NCBI GenBank assembly: GCA_009665115.1
Contig: WJXE01000001.1
Coordinates: 1-61,905 of the forward strand
Reading direction: 5' to 3'
Length of the DNA stretch: 61,905 bases
Source of the DNA: Nitrosopumilales archaeon
GTDB lineage: Archaea > Thermoproteota > Nitrososphaeria > Nitrososphaerales > Nitrososphaeraceae
The translations under genes were made by a program, and so were the position numbers. The stretch's first letter is position 1, and each line of letters opens with the position of its first letter. The notes below the pieces were generated by a model, which had not been told where the DNA came from, searched no databases, and saw only the letters and a program-made list of their open reading frames with translations. Shown here piece by piece: positions 36,035 through 44,137 of the stretch.

Positions 36035-37129
36035 TCATGAGTGGCCTGTCTTTCCTATTAACGGTTTGACTTTTATCGTTAGCTTAAAACTCGTCAAAAT
36101 ATCTTTACATCTGTTACGGATGGTAACTTCAGTCACTCCGGCCAAGCTTGATAAATCTATCTGTAGAAGATTGACTCCCAGTAGAATTGCAGCCAGATAA
36201 ATATACGCTGCGGCCAGCCCGTTTGGGGATTTGCCATCTGCAAGAAGGTGGTTGTTGGACTTGTGAGCCATCTCAATCGCTAGTCTCTCTACCTTGGCTT
36301 CAATTCTTGCCATGTTTGCGAGTTTGGCTATGTAATGATCAATTGTAAGCGTTACCGGGATTGGGGGTGACGTTACCGTGGTTGTTGCGGCTGCTGAAAT
36401 TAATACTGATTCGGAGCCTACAACGGCTTCTGCCAATGCCGGGAAATGACTAGACAATGATGTAGAGAGCTGCGTGGGTTGTACCGTAAAGACGCCCATC
36501 TCCATAACCATCATCCTATAGTATTTAGAAGATAGTTTTAGGCTAGACCTATCCTTCTGAGTAATGCCAGTTGCTTCCACGATTTCTTCTAACGACCTCA
36601 CTACAGAGCATCTTTTACAGGCTAGGTAAATTGTTGCTGCCGCCATGGAGTTGATAGATTTTCCTTTTGCCCCACTCCTGCTCTCAAAATTTCGATAGAT
36701 CATCGCTGCTGTTTCCACCAGTATCTTCGGAAAACACATCGCTGAACAAGTTTCGTTAATCCTGGATAACACGTTTGAGAGCCTTCTCTGTTTCGGGGAG
36801 GCTACTCTTATCCTTGAATGCCATTTCCTCATGCTATTCATCTGTTCTGCCATTTGGCAGTCAATTGATTTGCCGCTGTAATCCTTCGAACCAAAACCAA
36901 TCTCGGTTCTTAAACCGTAATCGTGTAAGGAAAGGCTTGTGTATCCACTAGCACGTGTATTCTTTGACCTTTCTTCAAAGTCAGAGGAATTGCTTTCAGG
37001 ACCATAATCGTCAACCTGATCCATGACTACATAACCACATTTTTGGCAAATGTATTCACCTATGTTGTAATCATGAATGAGCCCAGATTCGCACTCAGGA
37101 CACTGCGTATAGTATTCTGTTGAATTCAA
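36035..37129 (-). CDS. tfb: Transcription initiation factor B (TFB)
   Basis: 364 residues. Zinc ribbon (CPEC...CQKCG, residues 9-32), B-reader region, then two cyclin folds. Recognition helix of the second fold: VTEVTIRNRCKDIL. It bridges the TATA-bound TBP and the RNA polymerase. Between the two cyclin repeats is an Ala/Ser/Thr/Pro-rich insert of about 40 residues (around 36335-36460) that the family usually lacks. Archaea of this group carry several TFB paralogues with different promoter preferences; a second, damaged one lies at 4988-5989. Confidence 0.95.
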   Translation of the reverse strand: MNSTEYYTQCPECESGLIHDYNIGEYICQKCGYVVMDQVDDYGPESNSSDFEERSKNTRASGYTSLSLHDYGLRTEIGFGSKDYSGKSIDCQMAEQMNSMRKWHSRIRVASPKQRRLSNVLSRINETCSAMCFPKILVETAAMIYRNFESRSGAKGKSINSMAAATIYLACKRCSVVRSLEEIVEATGITQKDRSSLKLSSKYYRMMVMEMGVFTVQPTQLSTSLSSHFPALAEAVVGSESVLISAAATTTVTSPPIPVTLTIDHYIAKLANMARIEAKVERLAIEMAHKSNNHLLADGKSPNGLAAAYIYLAAILLGVNLLQIDLSSLAGVTEVTIRNRCKDILTSFKLTIKVKPLIGKTGHS

Positions 37130-37578
37130 ATCTATATCACTTCGTCATTGTGTTAGGTACCGATATGATTCGCATTCCTGCTCTCCTGGTCATAAAGTTA
37201 AATTTTGACCTGTCGAGAAATTTGTTATGCAAATTCAAACCCCTTCTATTGACAATCTTACTCATATTACCTAAATTATTAAACATTTTTCGGTTGCTTA
37301 GTTTATAAAAAATAAGCCTTGTTAGATGAGATATATTTTTCTGGAACAACACACCCGTTCAGGAGTAGGAGAGGATTATTCTATTTATTTAGGATGGTCA
37401 TAACAATTTACCATAATTAGAAATATTTCTAGTCCCTGATATCAGCTACCGAACCGTCTAATTTAAATTTGACATGAGAAAGATAATAAGTCAAATTCTG
37501 GATGAAAAAACATTTTTGTCTTTGATATATTATAAAAATTGACAATCAGGCTTATTATCTGACAGATACATCTAAAAC
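37130..37578. promoter_or_regulatory. AT-rich promoter region with an inverted repeat and a palindrome
   Basis: TATATTATAAAA (about 37526-37537) is a strong TATA element for the downstream small membrane protein gene. AGATAATAAG (37481-37490) is an exact inverted copy of CTTATTATCT (37551-37560). TATCTGACAGATA (37556-37568) is a perfect palindrome about 30 nt after the TATA element, where transcription should start. The same palindrome occurs in the same position before the ferredoxin gene at 51481. The remainder (37130-37470) contains only AT-rich sequence upstream of the TFB gene. Confidence 0.45.
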
Positions 37579-37615
37579 ATGAAAGAATCTAGCGACGAAA
37601 TGAAATGTACGAAAA

Positions 37616-37867
37616 TTGCCGTATACGGAAGATGTAGGGGAGAGCGGGTTGTCTAGAAGACTTGCAATCTTTGCTTTTTGGTTTCTAGGATTTGGCATAG
37701 GCTTTCTTGGATATCTATCCCTTCCAAGCATCGCGCAATGGTTTGCTATGGCCATACCAAATTTCCTGAACCAAGCAGTAATTGGAGCGCTAATAGCAGG
37801 AGTTGTCGGATCAGCAGTTAGTACGTTTTCGATCGTAACTTGGGCTAACAGAAGCGCAGCGGTTTAA
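37616..37867 (+). CDS. Small membrane protein, unknown function
   Basis: From TTG at 37616: 83 residues with two hydrophobic helices (about 16-38 and 50-75), both Gly- and Ala-rich, and a short basic segment RR before the first. ATG at 37579 starts a peptide (MKESSDEMKCTK) in another frame that ends just before this one; removing one A from AAAATT near 37612 would join them into MKESSDEMKCTKLPYTEDVGES, a more natural N-terminus. So the real gene may be 37579-37867 with a one-base break. No family is recognised. Confidence 0.55.
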   Translation: MPYTEDVGESGLSRRLAIFAFWFLGFGIGFLGYLSLPSIAQWFAMAIPNFLNQAVIGALIAGVVGSAVSTFSIVTWANRSAAV

Positions 37868-38359
37868 CCTCCACTTCTAGCTATCCTGCATTTCTCGTGC
37901 CCCACAGACCTTTCTTCTTAACTGTTGGCAAATGTTACGGGAGAGCATTGAACCGAATTCATTGACCTGAAATCGACCTAGAAGCTTTTTGAACCAGTCG
38001 AAAAAGAAGATGCAGTAATGCATACTTACTAAAAAAGACAGAGAAAGATTATCTGTCCACTAGAAGATCGATTTGGAATACCTCAACTTTTATTACAAGC
38101 AAGTCGTATCCCCAGTCCGAGAGAAGCATGTAGATATCCCCACCACGTCAGCGATATCCAAGGGCTACAACACCTCTTAACGTTACCCCCCCTAAAGCCG
38201 GTTCATGTCCAAAGAATATGGACTAATACATAGATCATATCACTATAGGGACGTGTGGAAGAGGACCTCTGAGATTCGAATCAAGGCCATCGATCAGATG
38301 GTTGTAGGGACAAAGTGATCAAGACGAATTAGGTTGAAATCAAAAAAGGCATATGCATA
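37868..38359. other. Interval without a clear gene before egtD
   Basis: 492 bp. Several short frames (for example 38045-38225) have a protein-like look but carry stops and no start, so they may be gene remnants; none can be identified. GATTCGAATC at 38273-38282 recalls a tRNA T-loop, but the flanks do not pair into a T-arm. No terminator is recognised. Confidence 0.3.
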
Positions 38360-39346
38360 TCAAGCAGGAGAAAAGAGTGCGACATTGAACCACTTTTTTT
38401 CATCGACAAAATTTCTCTTTAGTATAAATTGGCTGTCCTCTGCCATTTGTTTTATTTCCTCCGCAGAATACTTGTACGAATTTTCAGTGTGGATAGTCTC
38501 ATTTTTATCAAAGCTAAAGGTCTGACCTAGTCTGCCCACATATACCTGCTGATCTTTGGTCGAGACTAGATGCATTTCGACCCTTTTGTAGCAAGAATTG
38601 TAAAAAGCATGGTGAACGAAGCTATCGAGATTAAACTCTCCTCTTAATTCTCTATTTATTCGAGTCAATAGATTTAAGTTAAACCTCGCTGTTATACCCT
38701 CCTTGTCATTATAAGCTGCCTCCAAAATGTTTTTGTTCTTATGAAGATCGATACCAAGTAAGAGATCATCACTCTCCTCCATTTTACTTCTTAAATTTCT
38801 GAGGAAAGCTACAGATTCATTTGGTTCAAAATTCCCGATGCTAGATCCTAGGAAAATTATCAATTTTTTGTCAGGGATTTGGCGATCGGCGGCAATCAAA
38901 CTATTTGCTTTATCAATGCCATCAATATAATCTGAGGAAATTCCTATCGTTCGAAGACTAGAAAAGTCGGCAGAGAGGTTATAGATTGTTTCACGCAACA
39001 TCGCCTGGGAAACGTCCACAGGAAAATAATATAAACTCGGCTGTCTTAAGAGAACCTTCTGCAAAAGGATTCTCGTTTTGCTGGAACTGCCGCTTCCAAG
39101 TTCAATAATACTTATCTTTTTCTTGCCATGCATCCAAACCATTTCTGTAGAATGTTGTCTTAATATCGCTGCCTCCGTCCGCCATGGGTAATACTCTGGT
39201 TGACGACAGATTGCTTCAAAGAGCTGCGATCCCGCACTATCATAAAGATACTTTGGATTAACCCGCTTCTGGTCCTTGGCTCCTAGTCCTTCTTTAATGT
39301 TTCGAACAAAGGCTTCATCTAGCTGAGGTTCACTTGTGTTATACAT
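38360..39346 (-). CDS. egtD: L-histidine N-alpha-methyltransferase
   Basis: 328 residues. EgtD methylates histidine three times with S-adenosylmethionine to hercynine, the first step of ergothioneine synthesis. The N-terminal KYLYDSAGSQLFEAICRQPEYY and SIIELGSGSSSKTR (SAM motif) and the later FLGSSIGNF and LLLGIDLHKN are diagnostic. Ergothioneine is an antioxidant thiol. The partner sulfoxide synthase EgtB is not in the neighbourhood; it may be elsewhere, or only hercynine is made. The length equals bacterial EgtD, which suggests acquisition by transfer in the past. Confidence 0.93.
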   Translation of the reverse strand: MYNTSEPQLDEAFVRNIKEGLGAKDQKRVNPKYLYDSAGSQLFEAICRQPEYYPWRTEAAILRQHSTEMVWMHGKKKISIIELGSGSSSKTRILLQKVLLRQPSLYYFPVDVSQAMLRETIYNLSADFSSLRTIGISSDYIDGIDKANSLIAADRQIPDKKLIIFLGSSIGNFEPNESVAFLRNLRSKMEESDDLLLGIDLHKNKNILEAAYNDKEGITARFNLNLLTRINRELRGEFNLDSFVHHAFYNSCYKRVEMHLVSTKDQQVYVGRLGQTFSFDKNETIHTENSYKYSAEEIKQMAEDSQFILKRNFVDEKKWFNVALFSPA

Positions 39347-39652
39347 TAGGATTCATCTTGCACCTGTCGCGACGACTCCAGAAATGGCTGTGAAATAAAC
39401 CATGCGATAGCTAATACAGCCTGTCAAAGTATTTAATAATAATCTATCCTTCTTCCGATTCGCCCGACCCCTATAACAGTGCCTATTCCGCAATAAGACA
39501 TCGCTAAGCATGATCACCAGTAATAATATGGCTTTGTCTGCGTAGGCTGTTAAAATTAGTGTACCTGATACTTATAGGACGTCCCAAATTACCTCAAATT
39601 TAGTGTGCGCGGGATTTTTTACAATTCTTGAGGAGACCTATGGTACCAAGTT
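39347..39652. other. Interval between egtD and the pyrD region
   Basis: 306 bp, with no ORF that looks coding. The right part must hold the promoter of pyrD and the 38-residue ORF; an AT-rich element with TTTTTT occurs near 39615. egtD's promoter is near 39390-39430 (TATTTAATAATAA). Confidence 0.3.
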
Positions 39653-39769
39653 GTGCTCGGATATGAATCCTATACAGTAAGATTACAGACTCATTGTCCA
39701 AGTACTTGTGTATTATGCGGAAGCTTTTTCTTGTACATGCCAACTAAGAGATTTCGTTGTAGCTGGTGA
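39653..39769 (+). CDS. 38-residue zinc-ribbon-like ORF
   Basis: From GTG at 39653 the frame reads MLGYESYTVRLQTHCPSTCV and LCGSFFLYMPTKRFRCSW. Four cysteines (CPSTCVLCG and FRC) could bind one zinc ion. It lies 32 bp before pyrD on the same strand. The size is below the usual cut-off, but the Cys pattern and the basic/aromatic composition look selected. It may be part of the pyrD leader or a separate mini-protein. Confidence 0.35.
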   Translation: MLGYESYTVRLQTHCPSTCVLCGSFFLYMPTKRFRCSW

Positions 39770-39800
39770 GTACTGACGATGAACTAGTCGTGCAACTGAG

Positions 39801-40757
39801 ATGCTCGAGTGGTGCAAATTGTTGAGAGGGAAGAGACAGAGAGAACATGATAGAACGCTTTCCATAAACATCGCAGGTATGGAGCTGCGTAATCCTACTA
39901 TGCTAGCTTCTGGTTTTTTAGGTATTTCTCAAGCTATTTTCAACAGGCTTTACAACGCAGATGTTGGAGCGATAGTGAGCAAATCAATTAGCTGCGAGCC
40001 CATGGAGGGTTATAGAAATCCTACTGCAGTATGTTTGGAAGGCGGGAGTTATCTGAATGCGGTGGGTCTTGCCAACCCTGGAGCAGATGCATTTTCGAGT
40101 GAAATCGCCTCCAACCCATATGTTCCGATAATAGTCAGTTTGGTTGGTTCATCTCATGACGATTTTCCAAAAATAATAAATAAATTCGATGACCTAAATA
40201 TTCTTGGGTACGAAATTAATCTATCATGTCCTCATGTAGCCAAAATGGGCATGGAGGTAGGAGATGATCCAGATATGGTGACCAAGGTTGTAAAGACTGT
40301 AAAGTCTCATACACTCAAGCCGGTTGTCGTTAAAGTTGGCATTGGAAATGTAGACATACTCGATATCGCAAGGGCCGCAAACGATGCAGGAGCTAATGCG
40401 ATTACAGCAATTAATACAATTCGTGCCATGACTATCGACATTGAAAGTGGAATCCCGGTCCTGAGTAACAAAATTGGCGGCCTGTCGGGCAAATCAGTGA
40501 AACCCATTGCCATTAGATGTGTTTATGAAATTTCTAAAAATGTCTCGGTACCGGTGATTGGTTGTGGTGGAATATTCAGCTGGGAAGATGCTGTCGAGTT
40601 CATGCTCGCAGGGGCATCAGCGATACAGCTTGGTAGTGTGATTGGTTACGAAGGATTTGGGGCATTCCAGAAAATCTGTTTGGGTCTTAAAAGATACTTA
40701 GAAAGGAAGGGAATGAAGAACCTCACGGAGTTAGTAGGACTTGCCCATAAATATTAA
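39801..40757 (+). CDS. pyrD: Dihydroorotate dehydrogenase, catalytic subunit (type 1B)
   Basis: 318 residues. Oxidises dihydroorotate to orotate with FMN. Conserved: GFLGISQAIFNRL, NAVGLANPGADAF, the active-site Cys in INLSCPH, AITAINTIRAM and the C-terminal GCGGIFSWEDAVEFMLAGASAIQLGS. The catalytic Cys (not Ser) marks the type 1B enzyme, which works with PyrK. The 3' end overlaps the pyrK start by 17 bases. Confidence 0.94.
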   Translation: MLEWCKLLRGKRQREHDRTLSINIAGMELRNPTMLASGFLGISQAIFNRLYNADVGAIVSKSISCEPMEGYRNPTAVCLEGGSYLNAVGLANPGADAFSSEIASNPYVPIIVSLVGSSHDDFPKIINKFDDLNILGYEINLSCPHVAKMGMEVGDDPDMVTKVVKTVKSHTLKPVVVKVGIGNVDILDIARAANDAGANAITAINTIRAMTIDIESGIPVLSNKIGGLSGKSVKPIAIRCVYEISKNVSVPVIGCGGIFSWEDAVEFMLAGASAIQLGSVIGYEGFGAFQKICLGLKRYLERKGMKNLTELVGLAHKY

Positions 40758-41562
40758 CATCATAAGAAGCGTGTTTATTGAACGGGTGCTAAATGAAACA
40801 GCTAGTGTCAAGACGATCCTCTTTAAGGATCGAGTCTCTTCCAAGGCTGATCCCGGCCAGTTCCTTATGGTTTGGATTCCGGGGGTCGAAGAGCTACCGA
40901 TGAGCGTTATGGTTGCTGACGAAGAAGATAGCGCCGCGATCACAATACGCAGGAAGGGAATTGGGTCGACGGCACTGTTCAATAAACGAATTGGTGAGAT
41001 GCTTGGGATTCGCGGGCCTTATGGCAACAAATTCAAGATTGCGCCGAATGCAAGAACGGTGCTATTGGTTGGTGGAGGAACAGGACTTGTACCTTTAATT
41101 AGACTAGCCGCAAAACTGAACGAAATGAGAATTTGTTGCACACTGATAATTGGGGCAAGTTCAAAAAGAGAAGTATTTTTTGAAAATACAGCCGATGCCG
41201 TTCTGAGTGATACTAAACACAAGATAATAGTCAGTACGGAAAACGGTGATTATGGAATTAAAGGAAATGCGACTGATGCTATGGCTCAAGTTCTTAAAGA
41301 AGAAACGTTCGATAGTGTGTATACATGTGGTCCGGAATTAATGATGAAAAAGGTTTTAGATATTGCTTCTGCGTATTCCCTACCTATTCAAGCCAGTCTT
41401 GAACGACATATGAAATGTGGAATAGGGATTTGTGCTAGTTGTTGTATTGAAGATAAACTCGTTTGTAAAGATGGTACAGTATTCTGTGAAAAACAGTTAT
41501 CCAAACTGAATGAATTCGGCATGTTTTACAGGGACAAAACTGGACGAAAAATTGTATACTAA
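40741..41562 (+). CDS. pyrK: Dihydroorotate dehydrogenase electron-transfer subunit
   Basis: 273 residues: an FAD-binding domain followed by an NAD-binding domain (LLVGGGTGLVPLIRLA) and a C-terminal [2Fe-2S] site with CGIGICASCCIED and a later Cys. It passes electrons from PyrD to NAD. The start is TTG at 40741 within pyrD (17-base overlap), so the two are translationally coupled. The pair completes orotate formation from dihydroorotate; carAB at 27.6-32.3 kb supply carbamoyl phosphate. Confidence 0.94.
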   Translation: MPININIIRSVFIERVLNETASVKTILFKDRVSSKADPGQFLMVWIPGVEELPMSVMVADEEDSAAITIRRKGIGSTALFNKRIGEMLGIRGPYGNKFKIAPNARTVLLVGGGTGLVPLIRLAAKLNEMRICCTLIIGASSKREVFFENTADAVLSDTKHKIIVSTENGDYGIKGNATDAMAQVLKEETFDSVYTCGPELMMKKVLDIASAYSLPIQASLERHMKCGIGICASCCIEDKLVCKDGTVFCEKQLSKLNEFGMFYRDKTGRKIVY

Positions 41563-41602
41563 AGTACCCGTATCTATCTTTTTATCGTTTCATAGTTATC
41601 AT

Positions 41603-41716
41603 TCTCCTGACGCCTTCTGCAGAGTTTCGTGGACAACCAAAGTTCTTTGGTGACCGCCTGACTGGAAAGGCCGGTTCCGTCCTCACGCTGAGGGATCAGG
41701 GAGTGGCATGAGGAGA
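41603..41716. ncRNA. Candidate structured RNA, 114 nt, between pyrK and pcn
   Basis: The convergent intergenic region folds into a closed multi-branched structure on paper. TCTCCT (41603-41608) pairs with AGGAGA (41711-41716) and GCC (41612-41614) with GGC (41705-41707). ACCAAA/TTTGGT (41636-41641/41646-41651) forms a hairpin with loop GTTC. CCTGA (41657-41661) pairs with TCAGG (41696-41700) and encloses two hairpins: GGAA/TTCC (41664-41678) and CCTCA-CGC-TGAGG (41681-41693). The strand cannot be decided. It does not match tRNA, and the conserved 5S rRNA loops are absent. It is GC-richer than the flanks. Confidence 0.45.
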
Positions 41717-41746
41717 TAATTACCTTTGCAATGATTGCGGTCATAT

Positions 41747-42499
41747 TTAATCTTGCACTCTTGGAGCAAGATAGAAGTGAATTCTCCCTACGTTAGCCAT
41801 TCTAAATTCCAACCTCAGTGGCATTTTACTTGAATATTCCGCTGCAATTGATCCTCCTGCTCCACTTACGGCTTTTGTGATTTTCGTCAAATAATCGAGG
41901 CTGTATGTTGCTTTGCTATTTTCTTTCACTTCTAGCTCTTCTAAACCCGCGCTTTCGGATTCCAAAATTATGTCCGCTTCACCTGAATCCCCCTTACCTG
42001 AGAATTCCACTCGCTTGGATTCCGATTCTATCAAAATGTATTCAGACACCACTTGCACGTCCGATAGAACTTTATCAAATGCAACCGCATTTAACACCAG
42101 CTTGGAATTGAAATTCAACTTTGGCAATGGCGTCGAACTCGCAGAACTCTCGATGAGCCTTATTTTATATTCTCTTTTATAGCCATTATACATTTTAATA
42201 TGCAACATGCTGTCCTCTCCCATACTTACCTCTATTGCGTCCCTCTTATCAGCTCGCTTGATCAATTTTGATAGTTCGTCGACCCTCACACCAAACTTTA
42301 CTGAATCATCACATTCGTATCCCTCAAAGGTGGAATTAGGCCAATGAATATCTATAAGGGCCACGTGAGACGGGTCCATCCCTCTGAATGAAATTCCCTC
42401 CACTGTAGCTTCAAAAGTTGCTTCGTCAACTAAAGTAGAGATTGCAGATACTATAACCTTCCATTCGTCTGGCGATCTTGTCTTAGCTACGAATACCAA
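41747..42499 (-). CDS. pcn: DNA polymerase sliding clamp PCNA
   Basis: 250 residues, the PCNA length. The two similar domains are present, with DPSHVALIDIHWP, the central KLIKRADKRDAIEV and the C-terminal PLRLEFRMANVGRIHFYLAPRV. It forms a ring that tethers replication and repair enzymes to DNA. Thaumarchaea usually have a single homotrimeric PCNA. The nearby tfs and rpo11 genes are on the same strand, upstream by 150 bp. Confidence 0.97.
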   Translation of the reverse strand: MVFVAKTRSPDEWKVIVSAISTLVDEATFEATVEGISFRGMDPSHVALIDIHWPNSTFEGYECDDSVKFGVRVDELSKLIKRADKRDAIEVSMGEDSMLHIKMYNGYKREYKIRLIESSASSTPLPKLNFNSKLVLNAVAFDKVLSDVQVVSEYILIESESKRVEFSGKGDSGEADIILESESAGLEELEVKENSKATYSLDYLTKITKAVSGAGGSIAAEYSSKMPLRLEFRMANVGRIHFYLAPRVQD

Positions 42500-42649
42500 A
42501 CCTATTCTATCTTGTGGCTCTCACTTTCGGATTTTAAACATTGCTGTGCTAAAAACAGGCAATCAAGTCATGAAGAAGCCTGCCCTGCAGACGACGAACA
42601 TTTTTAGAGGGCAAAAAGATCCAAGCACAAAAAATGACATAAGATACAA

Positions 42650-42988
42650 TTAACCATAATTTCTCCAAGTATGGCTACATTTTGTACAGCGATAAAATTG
42701 AGTGGTAGGTTCGTCAGCAGACCTTGTCTGAAGCATCCACCAAAATGCTATATCATTTCCACATCTTGGACAATCAATCGTTGTTGCTGGCAATGCATCC
42801 AATCCCTTCTCGGCCTCCATGATTTTGAGAGAGCTTTGGGAGGAACTATCTGCATTCCGTATCAAATTCCCTTTTACTTGTGTTTTTTCGTCTTCTCTCT
42901 CCACAATAAGACCACATTTTGGACACGAGAGGATGCCTTCTTCAATCTTCGGTTTCATGCGTCTTTCACATTTAGGACAAAACTTCAC
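42650..42988 (-). CDS. tfs: Transcription factor S (TFS)
   Basis: 112 residues with an N-terminal zinc ribbon (Cys4, Cys7, Cys22, Cys25) and a C-terminal TFIIS-like ribbon (CPRCG ... RCTKC). The acidic RSADEP loop, which enters the polymerase secondary channel and stimulates cleavage of backtracked RNA, is intact. Stop-to-start spacing to rpo11 is 10 nt, so these two form an operon. Confidence 0.93.
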   Translation of the reverse strand: MKFCPKCERRMKPKIEEGILSCPKCGLIVEREDEKTQVKGNLIRNADSSSQSSLKIMEAEKGLDALPATTIDCPRCGNDIAFWWMLQTRSADEPTTQFYRCTKCSHTWRNYG

Positions 42989-42998
42989 GAGGTTACAC

Positions 42999-43286
42999 CT
43001 AAGCTGAATATTTCTTTAAGGCATCCTTTATTACGCTATTAAGCAATTCAATGTTCTCAGAAGCAGACATGCAGGCATCTTGAAACGCTTCCATAGACAC
43101 CTTCTTCTTGGTTACGACTCTAATGAGGTAATCCTTGATTAGAGGATGCTTCAGAACTACACCAGCAAATTCAACATTCTTCTCTTTAAGAAGTTCATGC
43201 TGCACGATGTACATCACGGAAATGTCTTCGTCCTGGAGTTTTAATTCGATCTCACGATCTTTTATATCGACAATTTCTGCAAGCAT
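42999..43286 (-). CDS. rpoL: DNA-directed RNA polymerase subunit Rpo11 (RpoL)
   Basis: 95 residues, homologue of Rpb11 and of the alpha N-terminal domain. The pattern DEDISVMYIVQHELLKEKNVEFAGVVLKHPLI, with the later helix ending in the C-terminus, matches RpoL. It dimerises with Rpo3 in the assembly platform of the polymerase. It lies at the head of the rpo11-tfs unit. Confidence 0.93.
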   Translation of the reverse strand: MLAEIVDIKDREIELKLQDEDISVMYIVQHELLKEKNVEFAGVVLKHPLIKDYLIRVVTKKKVSMEAFQDACMSASENIELLNSVIKDALKKYSA

Positions 43287-43338
43287 CAGTCAGACAACTA
43301 CTTATTGAGGATATAAATGATACCATGAAGGCATCATT

Positions 43339-43863
43339 TTGAGAGACAGGCAGAGTAGCATTACAAATGTCATCCTGAACAAAACTCATCATGAAAATAA
43401 AACGAAAAAAGGCGAGCCGGTCACTTTGGATTTGAGTTTTAAGATTGACGGAAATATCCGAGAAGTTTTTAATCCGAAGATGTGGGAGACAGCGTACGAT
43501 AAGCATGATAACGTATTCAGGATGTCTATATCCGTCGCGCTGAAGGTGAAAAGAAGGAAGATCTTCCTAACCAAGATTACAAGAAAGGCACCGATGTTCT
43601 GGACACGTAGCCCCAAGATCCCATTCCGAATATGGGTATCGATTATTAGAGATGATACTCCGTTTTATCCCGTCACAATTGAGGAGGCAAAATCATTCTT
43701 ATTTGATATCAATAAAATATTCAAAATAGAGACGAATAATCTTAATCATGGGAACCACACAATCTACGCCGATATCAAAGTTTCTTGGGGGAGGCATTAC
43801 TATACCGAACCTGAAGAAATCTCAATTGTTTCGAACACCATAGATTTGTATATCGAAGACTAA
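43339..43863 (+). CDS. Hypothetical protein, 174 residues
   Basis: Divergent from rpo11, with a TTG start at 43339. The product is rich in beta-strand-like segments (LDLSFKIDG, FRMSISVALKVKRR, IYADIKVSWG, SIVSNTIDLYIE) and has no signal peptide. It resembles a small beta-sandwich domain but matches no family I can name. Lysine- and arginine-rich loops (KVKRRKIFLTKITRK) suggest nucleic-acid or membrane contact. The 274-bp interval that follows shows nothing. Confidence 0.68.
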   Translation: MRDRQSSITNVILNKTHHENKTKKGEPVTLDLSFKIDGNIREVFNPKMWETAYDKHDNVFRMSISVALKVKRRKIFLTKITRKAPMFWTRSPKIPFRIWVSIIRDDTPFYPVTIEEAKSFLFDINKIFKIETNNLNHGNHTIYADIKVSWGRHYYTEPEEISIVSNTIDLYIED

Positions 43864-44137
43864 CATATTCCGCCTATAAAGATGATTACTCTGCCATAAC
43901 AGACGTCCCGTCAATGTCAGAGATGTGTTATAGTAGATAGCATTATAAGACTGGCTGGGATATTGCACGACGTCTTCGTGAACTAGATACCAATTGCTTT
44001 CGCTAGGACTTTATGCTTCTGCGCCCTAGGTGTTACCCATTATATTGGTATAATCTCGAGCAACAACTTGTTAGGAGAGCAATTGTTAGATAAATGAGAA
44101 GAGGTTTGTACAAAAGTTCATTATTAGAAAGGATTTC

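Noticed and set aside
38273..38282. GATTCGAATC resembling a tRNA T-loop
   Set aside because: The flanking bases do not form a T-arm or acceptor stem on either strand; the 10-mer is simply palindromic.
41603..41716. 5S rRNA or tRNA reading of the structured intergenic element
   Set aside because: The length and closing stem recall 5S rRNA, but the conserved loop sequences are missing, and no anticodon arm or CCA-type end is present.
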